DNA of 17,544 nt from an uncultured Oscillospiraceae bacterium (lineage in GTDB: Bacteria > Bacillota_A > Clostridia > Oscillospirales > Oscillospiraceae), in contig CAKUMR010000005.1 in the NCBI GenBank assembly GCA_934667865.1, forward strand, positions 1-17,544, written 5' to 3'. The translations under genes were made by a program, and so were the position numbers. The notes under the pieces were generated by a model that did no database searches, was not told the DNA's origin, and was given only the letters and a program-made list of their open reading frames with translations. Positions 1 to 6,618 of this stretch are shown in pieces (the stretch's first letter is position 1; the number at the start of each line of letters is the position of its first letter).

Positions 1-554
1 TCGCCGGGGTCTGCCACGCGGCGGATGATCGTGATGGCGACCTTCTCGATGCCGTAGGCACGGTCGAGGCAGTCGACGGTGCGGATGAGGCCGGTCGTGT
101 TGCAGGAGGTCAGCTTCAGATAATCCTGACCGACGCCCTTTTCAAAGTTGGCATAGCCATGGAAGAAAACGTCCGCCACGGCGTTGCTCTCGCCGCCCTG
201 GAAGATGGCCTTCACGCCGTATTTTTCATAATAGTTCTTTTTGTTCTGCGCGCCGACGCCGCCGGGGGCGGAATCCAGCATGATATCCACGTTCCGGCAG
301 AGGTCTGCGAAGCTGCCGGCGACCGGGATGTCCTTTTCGCGGAAGGCGGCTTCGTCCGCGCCGTCGACCAGATACAGGTTGTACTTCACGCCGTTCTCGC
401 CGATCATATCGCGCTCGCGCAGCGCCTGAAGCGAAAGCGTGGGGGCAAGATCCGCGATGCCGACCAGCTCCATGTCCTCCTGCAATGCAACGCCGTCGGC
501 CAAGCGCTGGCCAATTGTGCCGTAGCCGGCAACACCGACTCTGATTTTTCTCAT
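1..554 (-). CDS. gap: Type II (archaeal-type) glyceraldehyde-3-phosphate dehydrogenase, N-terminal part
   Basis: Cytosolic glycolytic enzyme expected to oxidise and phosphorylate glyceraldehyde 3-phosphate to 1,3-bisphosphoglycerate with NAD(P). The window holds 184 codons from the start; the family is about 335-340 residues, so the C-terminal half lies beyond the left edge. Visible: an N-terminal Rossmann motif GYGTIGQR (residues 10-17) and the active-site stretch SCNTTGL with the catalytic cysteine at 151, followed by IIRRVADP. SCNTTGL and RRxADP mark the archaeal (type II) family; the usual bacterial enzyme has SCTTN. The ATG at 554 follows GGAGG at good spacing. The gene has its own promoter and is read away from the DeoR gene to its right. 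Cofactor preference cannot be read safely. Assignment to type II is secure; the cellular role (main, gluconeogenic or specialised glycolysis) is open. Confidence 0.9.
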   Translation of the reverse strand, partial: MRKIRVGVAGYGTIGQRLADGVALQEDMELVGIADLAPTLSLQALRERDMIGENGVKYNLYLVDGADEAAFREKDIPVAGSFADLCRNVDIMLDSAPGGVGAQNKKNYYEKYGVKAIFQGGESNAVADVFFHGYANFEKGVGQDYLKLTSCNTTGLIRTVDCLDRAYGIEKVAITIIRRVADPG

Positions 555-616
555 AACGTCCTCCTTGCCGACCTGCAACTGTGCTTTCGGTTCGGCGCTG
601 TAAAATTTGTCCGCCG

Positions 617-648
617 CTGATTCGGTTAATTTTTGAGGCGCGAATCAG
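617..648. repeat. Inverted repeat in the gap leader
   Basis: CTGATTCG (617-624) and CGAATCAG (641-648) are perfect 8-base inverted arms separated by 16 bases. The element lies just downstream of the predicted gap transcription start (near 665) and about 60 bases upstream of the gap start codon. It could be an operator for the neighbouring DeoR protein or an RNA hairpin in the leader. The sequence does not decide between these. Confidence 0.4.
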
Positions 649-671
649 TGCTTTTTCTATGACCTGACAAA

Positions 672-700
672 AACATACCACATTGTTGCAAAAAAGTCAA
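672..700 (-). promoter_or_regulatory. Promoter of gap
   Basis: Read on the minus strand: TTGACT (695-700), a 17-base spacer, then TATGTT (672-677). This is a near-consensus sigma-A type promoter in an AT-rich stretch about 120 bases upstream of the gap ATG. Transcription would start near 665. Confidence 0.65.
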
Positions 701-724
701 CAAGTTATTGTAATGTTTTTGCAA
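686..724. promoter_or_regulatory. Inverted repeat flanking the gap -35 box, possible operator
   Basis: TTGCAAAAA (686-694) and TTTTTGCAA (716-724) are perfect 9-base inverted arms about 30 bases apart centre to centre. The left arm abuts the -35 box. Position and symmetry fit a regulator site. The binding protein is unknown, and runs of A and T make a chance match possible. Confidence 0.35.
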
Positions 725-881
725 TGTTTCTCAGCGTCTTGCTGTCGTCTTTGTGCAACCTATCCAAGGCGGGCGGAAAGTCTTGTAATTTATCAGTCCC
801 CCTGTGAAAACCTTACAAAGAACGCCCCTGCGCTTTATGCAATTATGCCAACTCCCCGCCGGGAAGGCTGTGCCCTCCGCA

Positions 882-929
882 GAAAAAAAGCTCCGGCAGC
901 TTTCCACTTTCCGTGAAAAGCTGCCGGAG
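882..929 (-). terminator. Rho-independent terminator of the DeoR gene
   Basis: Arms 891-907 and 913-929 pair over 17 positions with one mismatch around a 5-base loop. On the minus strand the stem is followed by seven T residues (complement of 883-889). It lies about 60 bases after the DeoR stop codon. Confidence 0.85.
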
Positions 930-986
930 GATGGTTCGTCCGCGATTCGTTTTTGTTGATTTTTCCCAAAGGCCGCTGCGTCCGGG

Positions 987-1742
987 TCAGACCTGCTCCA
1001 CCGTGACCTTTTTCTGGCGGCACAGCTCGATGAACTCCTGCGGCATCCCGTGATCGGTAACTACCGCCTGCATCTGCTCCAGCACGCCGTAGGCAAGCAG
1101 CGCCGTCCTCCCGTATTTGGTCGAATCGACCAGCAGATAGGACTTCTGGCAGCGCGCGACCGCCGTGCGCTTGACCTCATATTCCTGCCAGTTGGAAACG
1201 CCGAGGCCGCCCGCGGTCGTCAGCGAAGAAACGCCAAAAAATCCCTTATTATGCTGAAAACGGCACAAATATTCGACGGTACTGTTGTCCAGCATTGCAT
1301 TTGTGCGCATATCATAAAGTCCGGGAAGGATCATTGCATTGACATTCGTCATATTCTGCGCGCGCTGCAAAACGGAAACATTGGCCGTCACGACGGTGAT
1401 CTTCTTGGCAGGGTCCAGATAATCCAGCAGGCGCATCGTCGTCGTGCCGGAATCAATGAAAACGATGTCTCCGTCCTCGATCAGCTGCTCAGCCATCCTT
1501 GCGATCCTGCACTTGCAGTCCGTTTCCTGCTGGCTGCGCCGCTCATAAAGGGGGATCTCCTCGGGCTGCTTGAGCACAATACCGCCGTATACCTTTTCAA
1601 CGACGCCCTCGCGCACAAGGCTGCTGACATCCGCGCGCACCGTATTCATAGATACATTCAGCGCCTCGCACAGCTCGTGCATACTGATGTTTCTCCGCTC
1701 GGCCAGCAGGCTTTCGATTTGCTTTCTCCGGCTCTCTTTCAT
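987..1742 (-). CDS. DeoR-family transcriptional regulator
   Basis: A 251-residue protein with the size and layout of DeoR/GlpR repressors. The N-terminal winged helix-turn-helix (about residues 5-60) has the typical ISMHELCEALNVSMNTVR run and ends in VYGGIVL. The C-terminal sugar-phosphate sensor domain carries FIDSGTTT, the effector loop of the family. Members usually release DNA when a phosphorylated sugar intermediate binds. The ATG at 1742 was chosen because the regulator motif starts directly after it and a purine-rich AAGGAAGAG lies upstream; an in-frame extension to about 1793 would add roughly 17 residues without family character. It sits between gap and the divergent pgk operon, so it is the obvious candidate to control one or both. 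Effector and operator are not identifiable from sequence alone. Confidence 0.88.
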   Translation of the reverse strand: MKESRRKQIESLLAERRNISMHELCEALNVSMNTVRADVSSLVREGVVEKVYGGIVLKQPEEIPLYERRSQQETDCKCRIARMAEQLIEDGDIVFIDSGTTTMRLLDYLDPAKKITVVTANVSVLQRAQNMTNVNAMILPGLYDMRTNAMLDNSTVEYLCRFQHNKGFFGVSSLTTAGGLGVSNWQEYEVKRTAVARCQKSYLLVDSTKYGRTALLAYGVLEQMQAVVTDHGMPQEFIELCRQKKVTVEQV

Positions 1743-1826
1743 AGAACTCTCTTCCTTTTCTTGTGGGGTGGTGATGTTCGCTCCACTTAACATTCATGTA
1801 TTTCCATGACATTTCCTGTTAAAATA

Positions 1827-1855
1827 ATAATAACTTATTTTCTCCCGCTTGTCAA
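1827..1855 (-). promoter_or_regulatory. Promoter of the DeoR gene
   Basis: On the minus strand: TTGACA (1850-1855), a 17-base spacer, TATTAT (1827-1832). Transcription would start near 1820, giving a leader of about 78 bases before the ATG at 1742. Confidence 0.7.
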
Positions 1856-1922
1856 CATTCTATATAATATTGTTATCTTTTTTCGTTCTTGAATATTTGT
1901 CCCAATTACTTAGGATATTTTC

Positions 1923-1951
1923 TTGACAATCGCCAGCAATCCTGCTATAGT
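1923..1951 (+). promoter_or_regulatory. Promoter of the pgk operon
   Basis: TTGACA (1923-1928), a 17-base spacer and TATAGT (1946-1951) form a near-perfect sigma-A promoter. Transcription would start near 1958, leaving a 77-base AT-rich leader. The promoter is back to back with that of the DeoR gene, and the two -35 boxes are about 70 bases apart, which suits joint control. Confidence 0.8.
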
Positions 1952-1973
1952 AATTTTGTAATTACGCAAACAG

Positions 1974-2015
1974 TTAACAAATTTACCAATTCAAATAATA
2001 CAAATTTAACAAATT
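1974..2015. promoter_or_regulatory. Direct repeats in the pgk leader, possible operator
   Basis: TTAACAAATT occurs at 1974-1983 and again at 2006-2015, 32 bases apart, close to three helical turns. Both copies lie between the predicted start of transcription and the ribosome binding site, a usual place for repressor sites. The stretch is very AT-rich, so chance repetition remains possible. Confidence 0.35.
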
Positions 2016-2016
2016 C

Positions 2017-2023
2017 AAAGGAG
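2017..2023 (+). promoter_or_regulatory. Ribosome binding site that fixes the pgk start
   Basis: AAAGGAG sits 11 bases before the ATG at 2035. An in-frame GTG at 2023 overlaps this site and so cannot be its start codon. Confidence 0.75.
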
Positions 2024-2034
2024 TGGCCGACTAC

Positions 2035-3291
2035 ATGAGATTTGGGATCAAAACACTGGATGACTTTGACTTCCGCGGGAAAACCGTGCTCTGCCGCGTG
2101 GACATCAACCAGCCCGTGGACCGGGCAAGCGGAACACTGCGCTCGACGACCCGCATCCGCGCCTGCGTTCCGACCCTCCGTGAGCTTTCGGATAAGGGCG
2201 CGCGCGTCGTTGTGTTGGCCCATCAGGGAAGCGACATTGAATATAAAAATTACTACACCCTGCGCCCGCACCGCGCGGTGCTCGAGGAGCTGCTCGGCCG
2301 GCCCGTGCGGTTTGTCGAGGATGTCTGCGGCCCCGCTGCGCAGGAGGCCATCCGCGCGCTGACGGACGGCGAGATTCTGCTGCTGGAAAACGTGCGCTAC
2401 ATGGCCGAGGAGCAGACGCTCTTTGAGCTCAAGCTGAAGCTCACGCACGAACAGCAGGCACAGACCGTCGTCGTGCGCAGGCTCGCGCCGCTGGCCGACC
2501 TCTACGTCTGCGATGCCTTCGCCGCCGCGCACCGCGACCAGCCGAGCCTGTGCGGGTTTGAGCAGGTGCTGCCGTCGGCGATGGGCCGCCTGTTTGAAAA
2601 GGAATACTGTGTCGTTTCCGAGCTGATGCAGTCGCCCGCGCGCCCGTGTACCTTCGTCCTCGGCGGCGCGAAGATCTCTGACGCCTTCCTCATGCTGGAA
2701 ACCGTCCTCAAAGACGGCGCAGCCGACCGCGTTCTGACCGGCGGTCTGGTGGGCAACATTCTGCTCGCCGCCAGAGGCGAGGAGATCGGCAGGGGAAGTC
2801 TGGACTTCATCTACCGCTCCAATTACGGCGAATTCATCGACGTGGCCAGAGGGCTGCTTGAAAAATACGCCAACCGCATTATCCTGCCCGAAGATCTGGC
2901 GTGGCTGGAAAACGGCGAGCGCCGCGAGGCCGCCGTCGGCAGCATCCCGGCAGACATCGCCTCGCTGGACATCGGCGCAAAAACCGCCGAACATTACCGC
3001 AGCCTGATCGAAAGCTCCGCGACCGTGTTCGTCAACGGCCCCATGGGCGTCTTTGAGCAGGAGGCGACGGAGCTTGGCACCAGAACCGTCTGGCTTGCCC
3101 TCGGCGCAGCAAAGGCCTACACCGTCGTCGGCGGCGGCGACAGCATCACCGCAACGACCAAATACGGCCAGACCGACAACATCGACTATATCTGCACCGG
3201 CGGCGGCGCACTCATCCGCTTCCTGACGGGCGAGGAGCTGCCGGTCGTCCGGGCGCTGCGCCGCGGCGCGGCCGTGGAGGAAGGCAAATGA
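2035..3291 (+). CDS. pgk: Archaeal-type phosphoglycerate kinase
   Basis: Cytosolic kinase expected to transfer phosphate between 1,3-bisphosphoglycerate and ADP. The 418 residues cover the whole family. Visible motifs: RVDIN (21-25) with substrate residues D23 and N25, R40, LAHQG (61-65), LLENVRY (115-122), DAFAAAHR (160-167), GGAKISDA (210-217), GPMGVFE (335-341), nucleotide-binding GGGDS (366-370) and TGGGA (388-392). RVDIN, AHQG and DAFAAAHR are the archaeal variants of bacterial RVDFN, HLGRP and DAFGTAHR, matching the archaeal-type GAPDH next door. Oddity: the arginine that follows the AHQ loop in related enzymes and contacts the 3-phosphoglycerate phosphate appears to be serine (S66), and the loop reads GSDIEYKN. 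First gene of a five-gene operon; its stop overlaps the next start as ATGA. The PGK fold is certain; activity on the normal substrate is likely but unproven. Confidence 0.9.
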   Translation: MRFGIKTLDDFDFRGKTVLCRVDINQPVDRASGTLRSTTRIRACVPTLRELSDKGARVVVLAHQGSDIEYKNYYTLRPHRAVLEELLGRPVRFVEDVCGPAAQEAIRALTDGEILLLENVRYMAEEQTLFELKLKLTHEQQAQTVVVRRLAPLADLYVCDAFAAAHRDQPSLCGFEQVLPSAMGRLFEKEYCVVSELMQSPARPCTFVLGGAKISDAFLMLETVLKDGAADRVLTGGLVGNILLAARGEEIGRGSLDFIYRSNYGEFIDVARGLLEKYANRIILPEDLAWLENGERREAAVGSIPADIASLDIGAKTAEHYRSLIESSATVFVNGPMGVFEQEATELGTRTVWLALGAAKAYTVVGGGDSITATTKYGQTDNIDYICTGGGALIRFLTGEELPVVRALRRGAAVEEGK

Positions 3292-4535
3292 AGCTGGAAT
3301 TTGGCTTTGGGTCCGGCACGCAGGCCGTCGAGGTCCGCGACGACCGCCTGCTCGGCGTCCTGCACGCGAATCCGCTCGTCCCCGGTCTGACCGGGGAGGA
3401 CTCCGTCCGCGCCGCGCTGGATGCACCCATCGGCGCGCCCGTGATCGAGCAGGTCGTGCATCCCGGCGAAAAGATCGCCATCGTCACCTCGGACATCACC
3501 CGTCCCTGTCCGACATGGGAAATTCTGCCGCCGCTGCTCGACCGGCTCTATGCCGCAGGCGTGGACAAAAAGGACATCACACTGGTCTTTGCGCTGGGCA
3601 GCCACCGGCGTCATACCCCCGAGGAGCAGCGCCATCTCGCGGGCGAACGCGCATGGCGGGAGCTGCGCTGCATCGACTCCGACCCCGGCGACTGCGTGCA
3701 TCTCGGCACGACGGACGCCGGAACGCCGGTGGACATCTTCCGCCCCGTGGCCGAGGCCGACCGCGTGATCTGCCTCGCCAACATCGAATACCACTACTTC
3801 GCCGGTTATTCCGGCGGTGCAAAAAGCATCATGCCCGGCGTTTCCACCCGCGATGCCATCCAGTGCAACCACCGCATGATGATCCGCCCGGAGGCGCACG
3901 CGGGCAGGCTCGACGGCAACCCCATCCGTGAGGACATCGAGCAGGCCGGGCACATCCTCGGTATTGACTATATCGTCAACGTCGTGCTCGACGAGCACAA
4001 GCACATCATCCACACCGTCGCGGGCGACCCGGTGCAGGCGCATCGCGCGGGCTGCGCCTTCCTCGACACCCTGTACCGCAAGCCCATCGACCGCCGCGCG
4101 GACATTGTTCTGGTCAGTCAGGGCGGCGCGCCCAAAGACCTGAACCTCTATCAGACGCAGAAGGCGCTGGACAACGCCAAGCATGCCGTGCGCGACGGCG
4201 GCGTGATTATCGTCATCGGCTCCTGCCGCGAGGGACTGGGCGAGGGCGTCTTTGAGCGCTGGATTCGGGAGGCGGACAAGCCCTCCGACCTGACCGCGCG
4301 CGTGCAGGAGCACTTCCAGCTCGGCGGCCACAAGGCAGCGGCCATCGCGATGGTGCTGGAACGCGCGGAGATCTACCTTGTTTCGGAAATGCCGGACGAG
4401 CTGGCGCGCAAATGCTTCCTGACTCCCTTCCCCTCGGCGCAGGCCGCGCTGGACGCGGCGTATGAAAAGCTCGGCCCCGACGCCACCGTTCTTGCCATGC
4501 CTTACGGCGGCTCCACGCTGCCGGTCGTACAATAA
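3288..4535 (+). CDS. LarA-family nickel-pincer 2-hydroxyacid racemase homologue
   Basis: A 415-residue protein of the lactate racemase (LarA/DUF2088) superfamily. These enzymes use a nickel pincer nucleotide to racemise or epimerise 2-hydroxyacids by hydride transfer. The key residues known from the Lactiplantibacillus plantarum enzyme are all in place: SDITRP (D69, R72), GSHRRH (H106), H169 and the cofactor-attaching lysine K179 in the run YHYFAGYSGGAKSIMPG, and H195 in CNHR. An active enzyme is therefore expected. Family members act on lactate, malate, phenyllactate, 2-hydroxyglutarate or sugar acids. Because a malic enzyme follows directly, malate racemisation is the best guess, but that is inference from context. 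Cofactor genes larB, larC and larE are not in the window. Translation is probably coupled to pgk through the 4-base ATGA overlap. Confidence 0.88.
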   Translation: MKLEFGFGSGTQAVEVRDDRLLGVLHANPLVPGLTGEDSVRAALDAPIGAPVIEQVVHPGEKIAIVTSDITRPCPTWEILPPLLDRLYAAGVDKKDITLVFALGSHRRHTPEEQRHLAGERAWRELRCIDSDPGDCVHLGTTDAGTPVDIFRPVAEADRVICLANIEYHYFAGYSGGAKSIMPGVSTRDAIQCNHRMMIRPEAHAGRLDGNPIREDIEQAGHILGIDYIVNVVLDEHKHIIHTVAGDPVQAHRAGCAFLDTLYRKPIDRRADIVLVSQGGAPKDLNLYQTQKALDNAKHAVRDGGVIIVIGSCREGLGEGVFERWIREADKPSDLTARVQEHFQLGGHKAAAIAMVLERAEIYLVSEMPDELARKCFLTPFPSAQAALDAAYEKLGPDATVLAMPYGGSTLPVVQ

Positions 4536-4553
4536 AAATAAGGAGATCTTGAT

Positions 4554-5726
4554 ATGAATTACGCAGAAGAATCCCTCCGCCTCCACGAACAGTGGAAAGG
4601 AAAAATCGAAGTGATCGCCACGGTCCCCGTCGCGACCAAGGACGACCTCTCCCTCGCCTACACCCCCGGCGTTGCACAGCCCTGCCTTGAGATCCAGAAG
4701 GATGTCAACCGCTCCTACGACCTGACCCGCCGCCACAATCTCTGCGCCGTCATCACCGACGGCTCCGCCGTTCTTGGGCTGGGCGACATCGGCGCAGAGG
4801 CCGGTATGCCCGTCATGGAGGGCAAATGCGTGCTGTTCAAGGCCTTCGGCGGCGTGGACGCCTTCCCCCTCTGCGTCAGGACCAAGGACGTGGACGAATT
4901 CGTCAACACGGTCGCGCTGATCTCCGGCTCCTTCGGCGGCATCAACCTTGAGGACATCGCCGCGCCCCGCTGCTTTGAGATCGAGCGCAAGCTCAAGGAG
5001 CGCTGCGACATTCCCATCTTCCACGACGACCAGCACGGCACCGCCGTCATCACGCTGGCCGGTCTGACCAACGCGCTGAAGGTCGTGGGCAAAAAGCGCG
5101 AGGATGTGAAGATCGTCACCTCCGGCGCGGGCGCTGCGGCGGTTTCCATCGTCCGGCTGCTGCTCTCGGCGGGCTTCCAAAACATCGTCATGACCGACCG
5201 CTCCGGCGCGATCTACGAGGGCCGCGAAAATCTCAACTGGATCAAGCAGGAAATGGCCCTCGTGACCAATCGCCAGAAGGAAACCGGCAAGCTGGCAGAT
5301 GTCATCCGCGGCGCGGACGTGTTTATCGGCGTTTCCGCCCCCGGCACCGTCACCGCAGAAATGGTCCGGAGCATGGCCAAGGATCCCATTCTCTTTGCCT
5401 GCGCCAACCCCACGCCCGAGATCATGCCCGACGAGGCCAAGGCCGGCGGCGCCGCCGTGATCGCGACGGGGCGCTCCGATTTCCCGAACCAGATCAATAA
5501 CGTGCTGGCCTTCCCCGGCATTTTCCGCGGCACCTTTGACGTCCGCGCCTCCGACATCAACGAGGAAATGAAGATGGCCGCGGCGCGCGCGCTGGCAGAG
5601 CTGGTTTCCGAGGAGGAGCTGAGCGCGGAGTATATCATTCCCAAGGCCTTCGACCCGCGCGTGGGCAAGGCCGTGGCCGCGGCGGTCGCGCAGGCCGCCC
5701 GCGATTCCGGCGTGGCAAGGATCTGA
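4554..5726 (+). CDS. Malic enzyme (oxaloacetate-decarboxylating malate dehydrogenase)
   Basis: Expected to convert L-malate and NAD(P) to pyruvate, CO2 and NAD(P)H in the cytosol. The 390 residues match the short bacterial type that lacks the C-terminal phosphotransacetylase-like domain of long MaeB. Visible: SLAYTPGV with catalytic Y36, GDIG (77-80), catalytic K91 in MEGKCVLFKAFGG, metal ligands E133 and D134 in INLEDI and D159 in FHDDQHGTA, the Rossmann motif GAGAA (191-195), then CANPTPE and RSDFPNQINNVLAFPGIFRG. An aspartate (D215) after the second strand of the nucleotide fold hints at NAD rather than NADP. AAGGAG lies 8 bases before the ATG. It is 18 bases downstream of the LarA homologue, so both may handle malate. 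Family assignment is secure; the cofactor is inferred. Confidence 0.92.
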   Translation: MNYAEESLRLHEQWKGKIEVIATVPVATKDDLSLAYTPGVAQPCLEIQKDVNRSYDLTRRHNLCAVITDGSAVLGLGDIGAEAGMPVMEGKCVLFKAFGGVDAFPLCVRTKDVDEFVNTVALISGSFGGINLEDIAAPRCFEIERKLKERCDIPIFHDDQHGTAVITLAGLTNALKVVGKKREDVKIVTSGAGAAAVSIVRLLLSAGFQNIVMTDRSGAIYEGRENLNWIKQEMALVTNRQKETGKLADVIRGADVFIGVSAPGTVTAEMVRSMAKDPILFACANPTPEIMPDEAKAGGAAVIATGRSDFPNQINNVLAFPGIFRGTFDVRASDINEEMKMAAARALAELVSEEELSAEYIIPKAFDPRVGKAVAAAVAQAARDSGVARI

Positions 5727-5772
5727 GAATTGCAGAACATAAAAAAATAATTATCATACAGGAGGAACAACA

Positions 5773-6600
5773 ATGGCTCTCGTAACCATGCAGGAAGTTT
5801 TGAAGGTCGCCGAGGAAAAGAAATTCGCCGTCGCCGCCTTCACCGTGGACACGCTGGAGGTCGCGGAGGAGATCGCCTCCGTCGCGGAAGAAAAGCAGCT
5901 TCCGGCCATCATGATGGTGGGGCAGAACACCTTCAAGTACAACAAGCTGGAAAAGATCGCCAGCATCTGCCGCCAGATCGCAAACAGCACCAACGCCCCG
6001 CTCGTGCTGCATCTGGATCACGGCGCATCCTACGAGCAGGTGATCCAGTGCCTGCGCAACGGCTTCACCTCCGTGATGATCGACGGCTCCCGCCTGCCGC
6101 TGGAGGAAAACATCCGCGTGACGAAGGAAGTGGCCCGCGCGGCGCACACCGTCGGCGTTTCCGTCGAAGCGGAGCTCGGCGCGATCGGCGGCACCGAGGA
6201 CGGCATGACCGCCAAGGCCAATCTGGTCAACGTGGACGACGCGCGGCGTTTTCTGGAGGAGGTCACGGTCGAGGCGCTCGCCATCGGCATCGGAAACGCC
6301 CACGGCATCTATAAGAGCACGCCGAACCTCGCCTTTGACCGTCTGGAGCAGGTCGCGGCGCTGGGCGGCCCCGCGCTCGTTCTGCACGGCGGCTCCGGCA
6401 TCCCGGACGACATGATCCGCAAGGCCATCGTGATGGGCATCCGCAAGATCAACGTCGCGACGGAGGTCCGTCTGGCCTTCCTGGAGGGCTTCGGCCTTGA
6501 GGTCAATTCCAAGGATATCTACAAGGCCTACCAGAGCGCGCAGGCGCACGCCCGCAAGATCATTTCCGACAAGATGTCTCTCTTTGACACCACGAAATAA
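5773..6600 (+). CDS. fba: Class II fructose- or tagatose-bisphosphate aldolase
   Basis: Zinc-dependent aldolase that reversibly splits a ketose 1,6-bisphosphate into dihydroxyacetone phosphate and glyceraldehyde 3-phosphate. The 275 residues are close to the short GatY/KbaY-like and Firmicutes Fba proteins. Visible: LHLDHG with catalytic D82 and zinc ligand H83, VEAELGAIGG (131-140), GNAHG with zinc ligand H177, VLHGGSGIP with zinc ligand H205, and KINVATE (225-231) with N227. Spacing of D82 and H83 matches GatY. An AGGAGG site lies 8-9 bases before the ATG, after a 46-base gap from the malic enzyme. The phosphofructokinase immediately downstream favours fructose 1,6-bisphosphate, but tagatose 1,6-bisphosphate cannot be excluded from sequence. 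Confidence 0.92.
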   Translation: MALVTMQEVLKVAEEKKFAVAAFTVDTLEVAEEIASVAEEKQLPAIMMVGQNTFKYNKLEKIASICRQIANSTNAPLVLHLDHGASYEQVIQCLRNGFTSVMIDGSRLPLEENIRVTKEVARAAHTVGVSVEAELGAIGGTEDGMTAKANLVNVDDARRFLEEVTVEALAIGIGNAHGIYKSTPNLAFDRLEQVAALGGPALVLHGGSGIPDDMIRKAIVMGIRKINVATEVRLAFLEGFGLEVNSKDIYKAYQSAQAHARKIISDKMSLFDTTK

Positions 6601-6606
6601 GTGACC

Positions 6607-6611
6607 GGAGG
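6607..6611 (+). promoter_or_regulatory. Ribosome binding site that fixes the phosphofructokinase start
   Basis: GGAGG lies 7 bases before the ATG at 6619. An in-frame GTG at 6601, directly after the aldolase stop, has no binding site of its own that is free of that gene's end and would add six residues without family character. Confidence 0.7.
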
Positions 6612-6618
6612 TTTCGGT

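Larger units (their letters stand above)
555..986. other. Intergenic region between gap and the DeoR gene
   Basis: These 432 bases hold no convincing gene. From the gap side they contain the gap leader with an inverted repeat (617-648), the gap promoter (672-700), a second inverted repeat around its -35 (686-724) and the terminator of the DeoR gene (882-929). I see nothing definite in 730-880. Short open frames here lack ribosome binding sites and family resemblance. Confidence 0.7.

Noticed and set aside
683..916. Plus-strand 77-codon frame between gap and the DeoR gene
   Set aside because: It crosses the gap promoter and the DeoR terminator, lacks a ribosome binding site and shows no recognisable domain.
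1743..1793. Longer N-terminus for the DeoR protein
   Set aside because: The added residues have no DeoR character, and the ATG at 1742 has a purine-rich site upstream and gives the usual family start.
2023..2025. GTG start for pgk
   Set aside because: It overlaps the AAAGGAG site that serves the ATG at 2035, and the family begins at the later position.
1958..2034. Riboswitch in the pgk leader
   Set aside because: The leader is short, AT-rich and has no stable paired structure or known aptamer core that I can see.
1945..5180. Long minus-strand open frames (493 and 664 codons) opposite pgk, the LarA homologue and the malic enzyme
   Set aside because: They are antisense shadows of three clearly recognised genes, with low-complexity translations rich in A, V, R and G.
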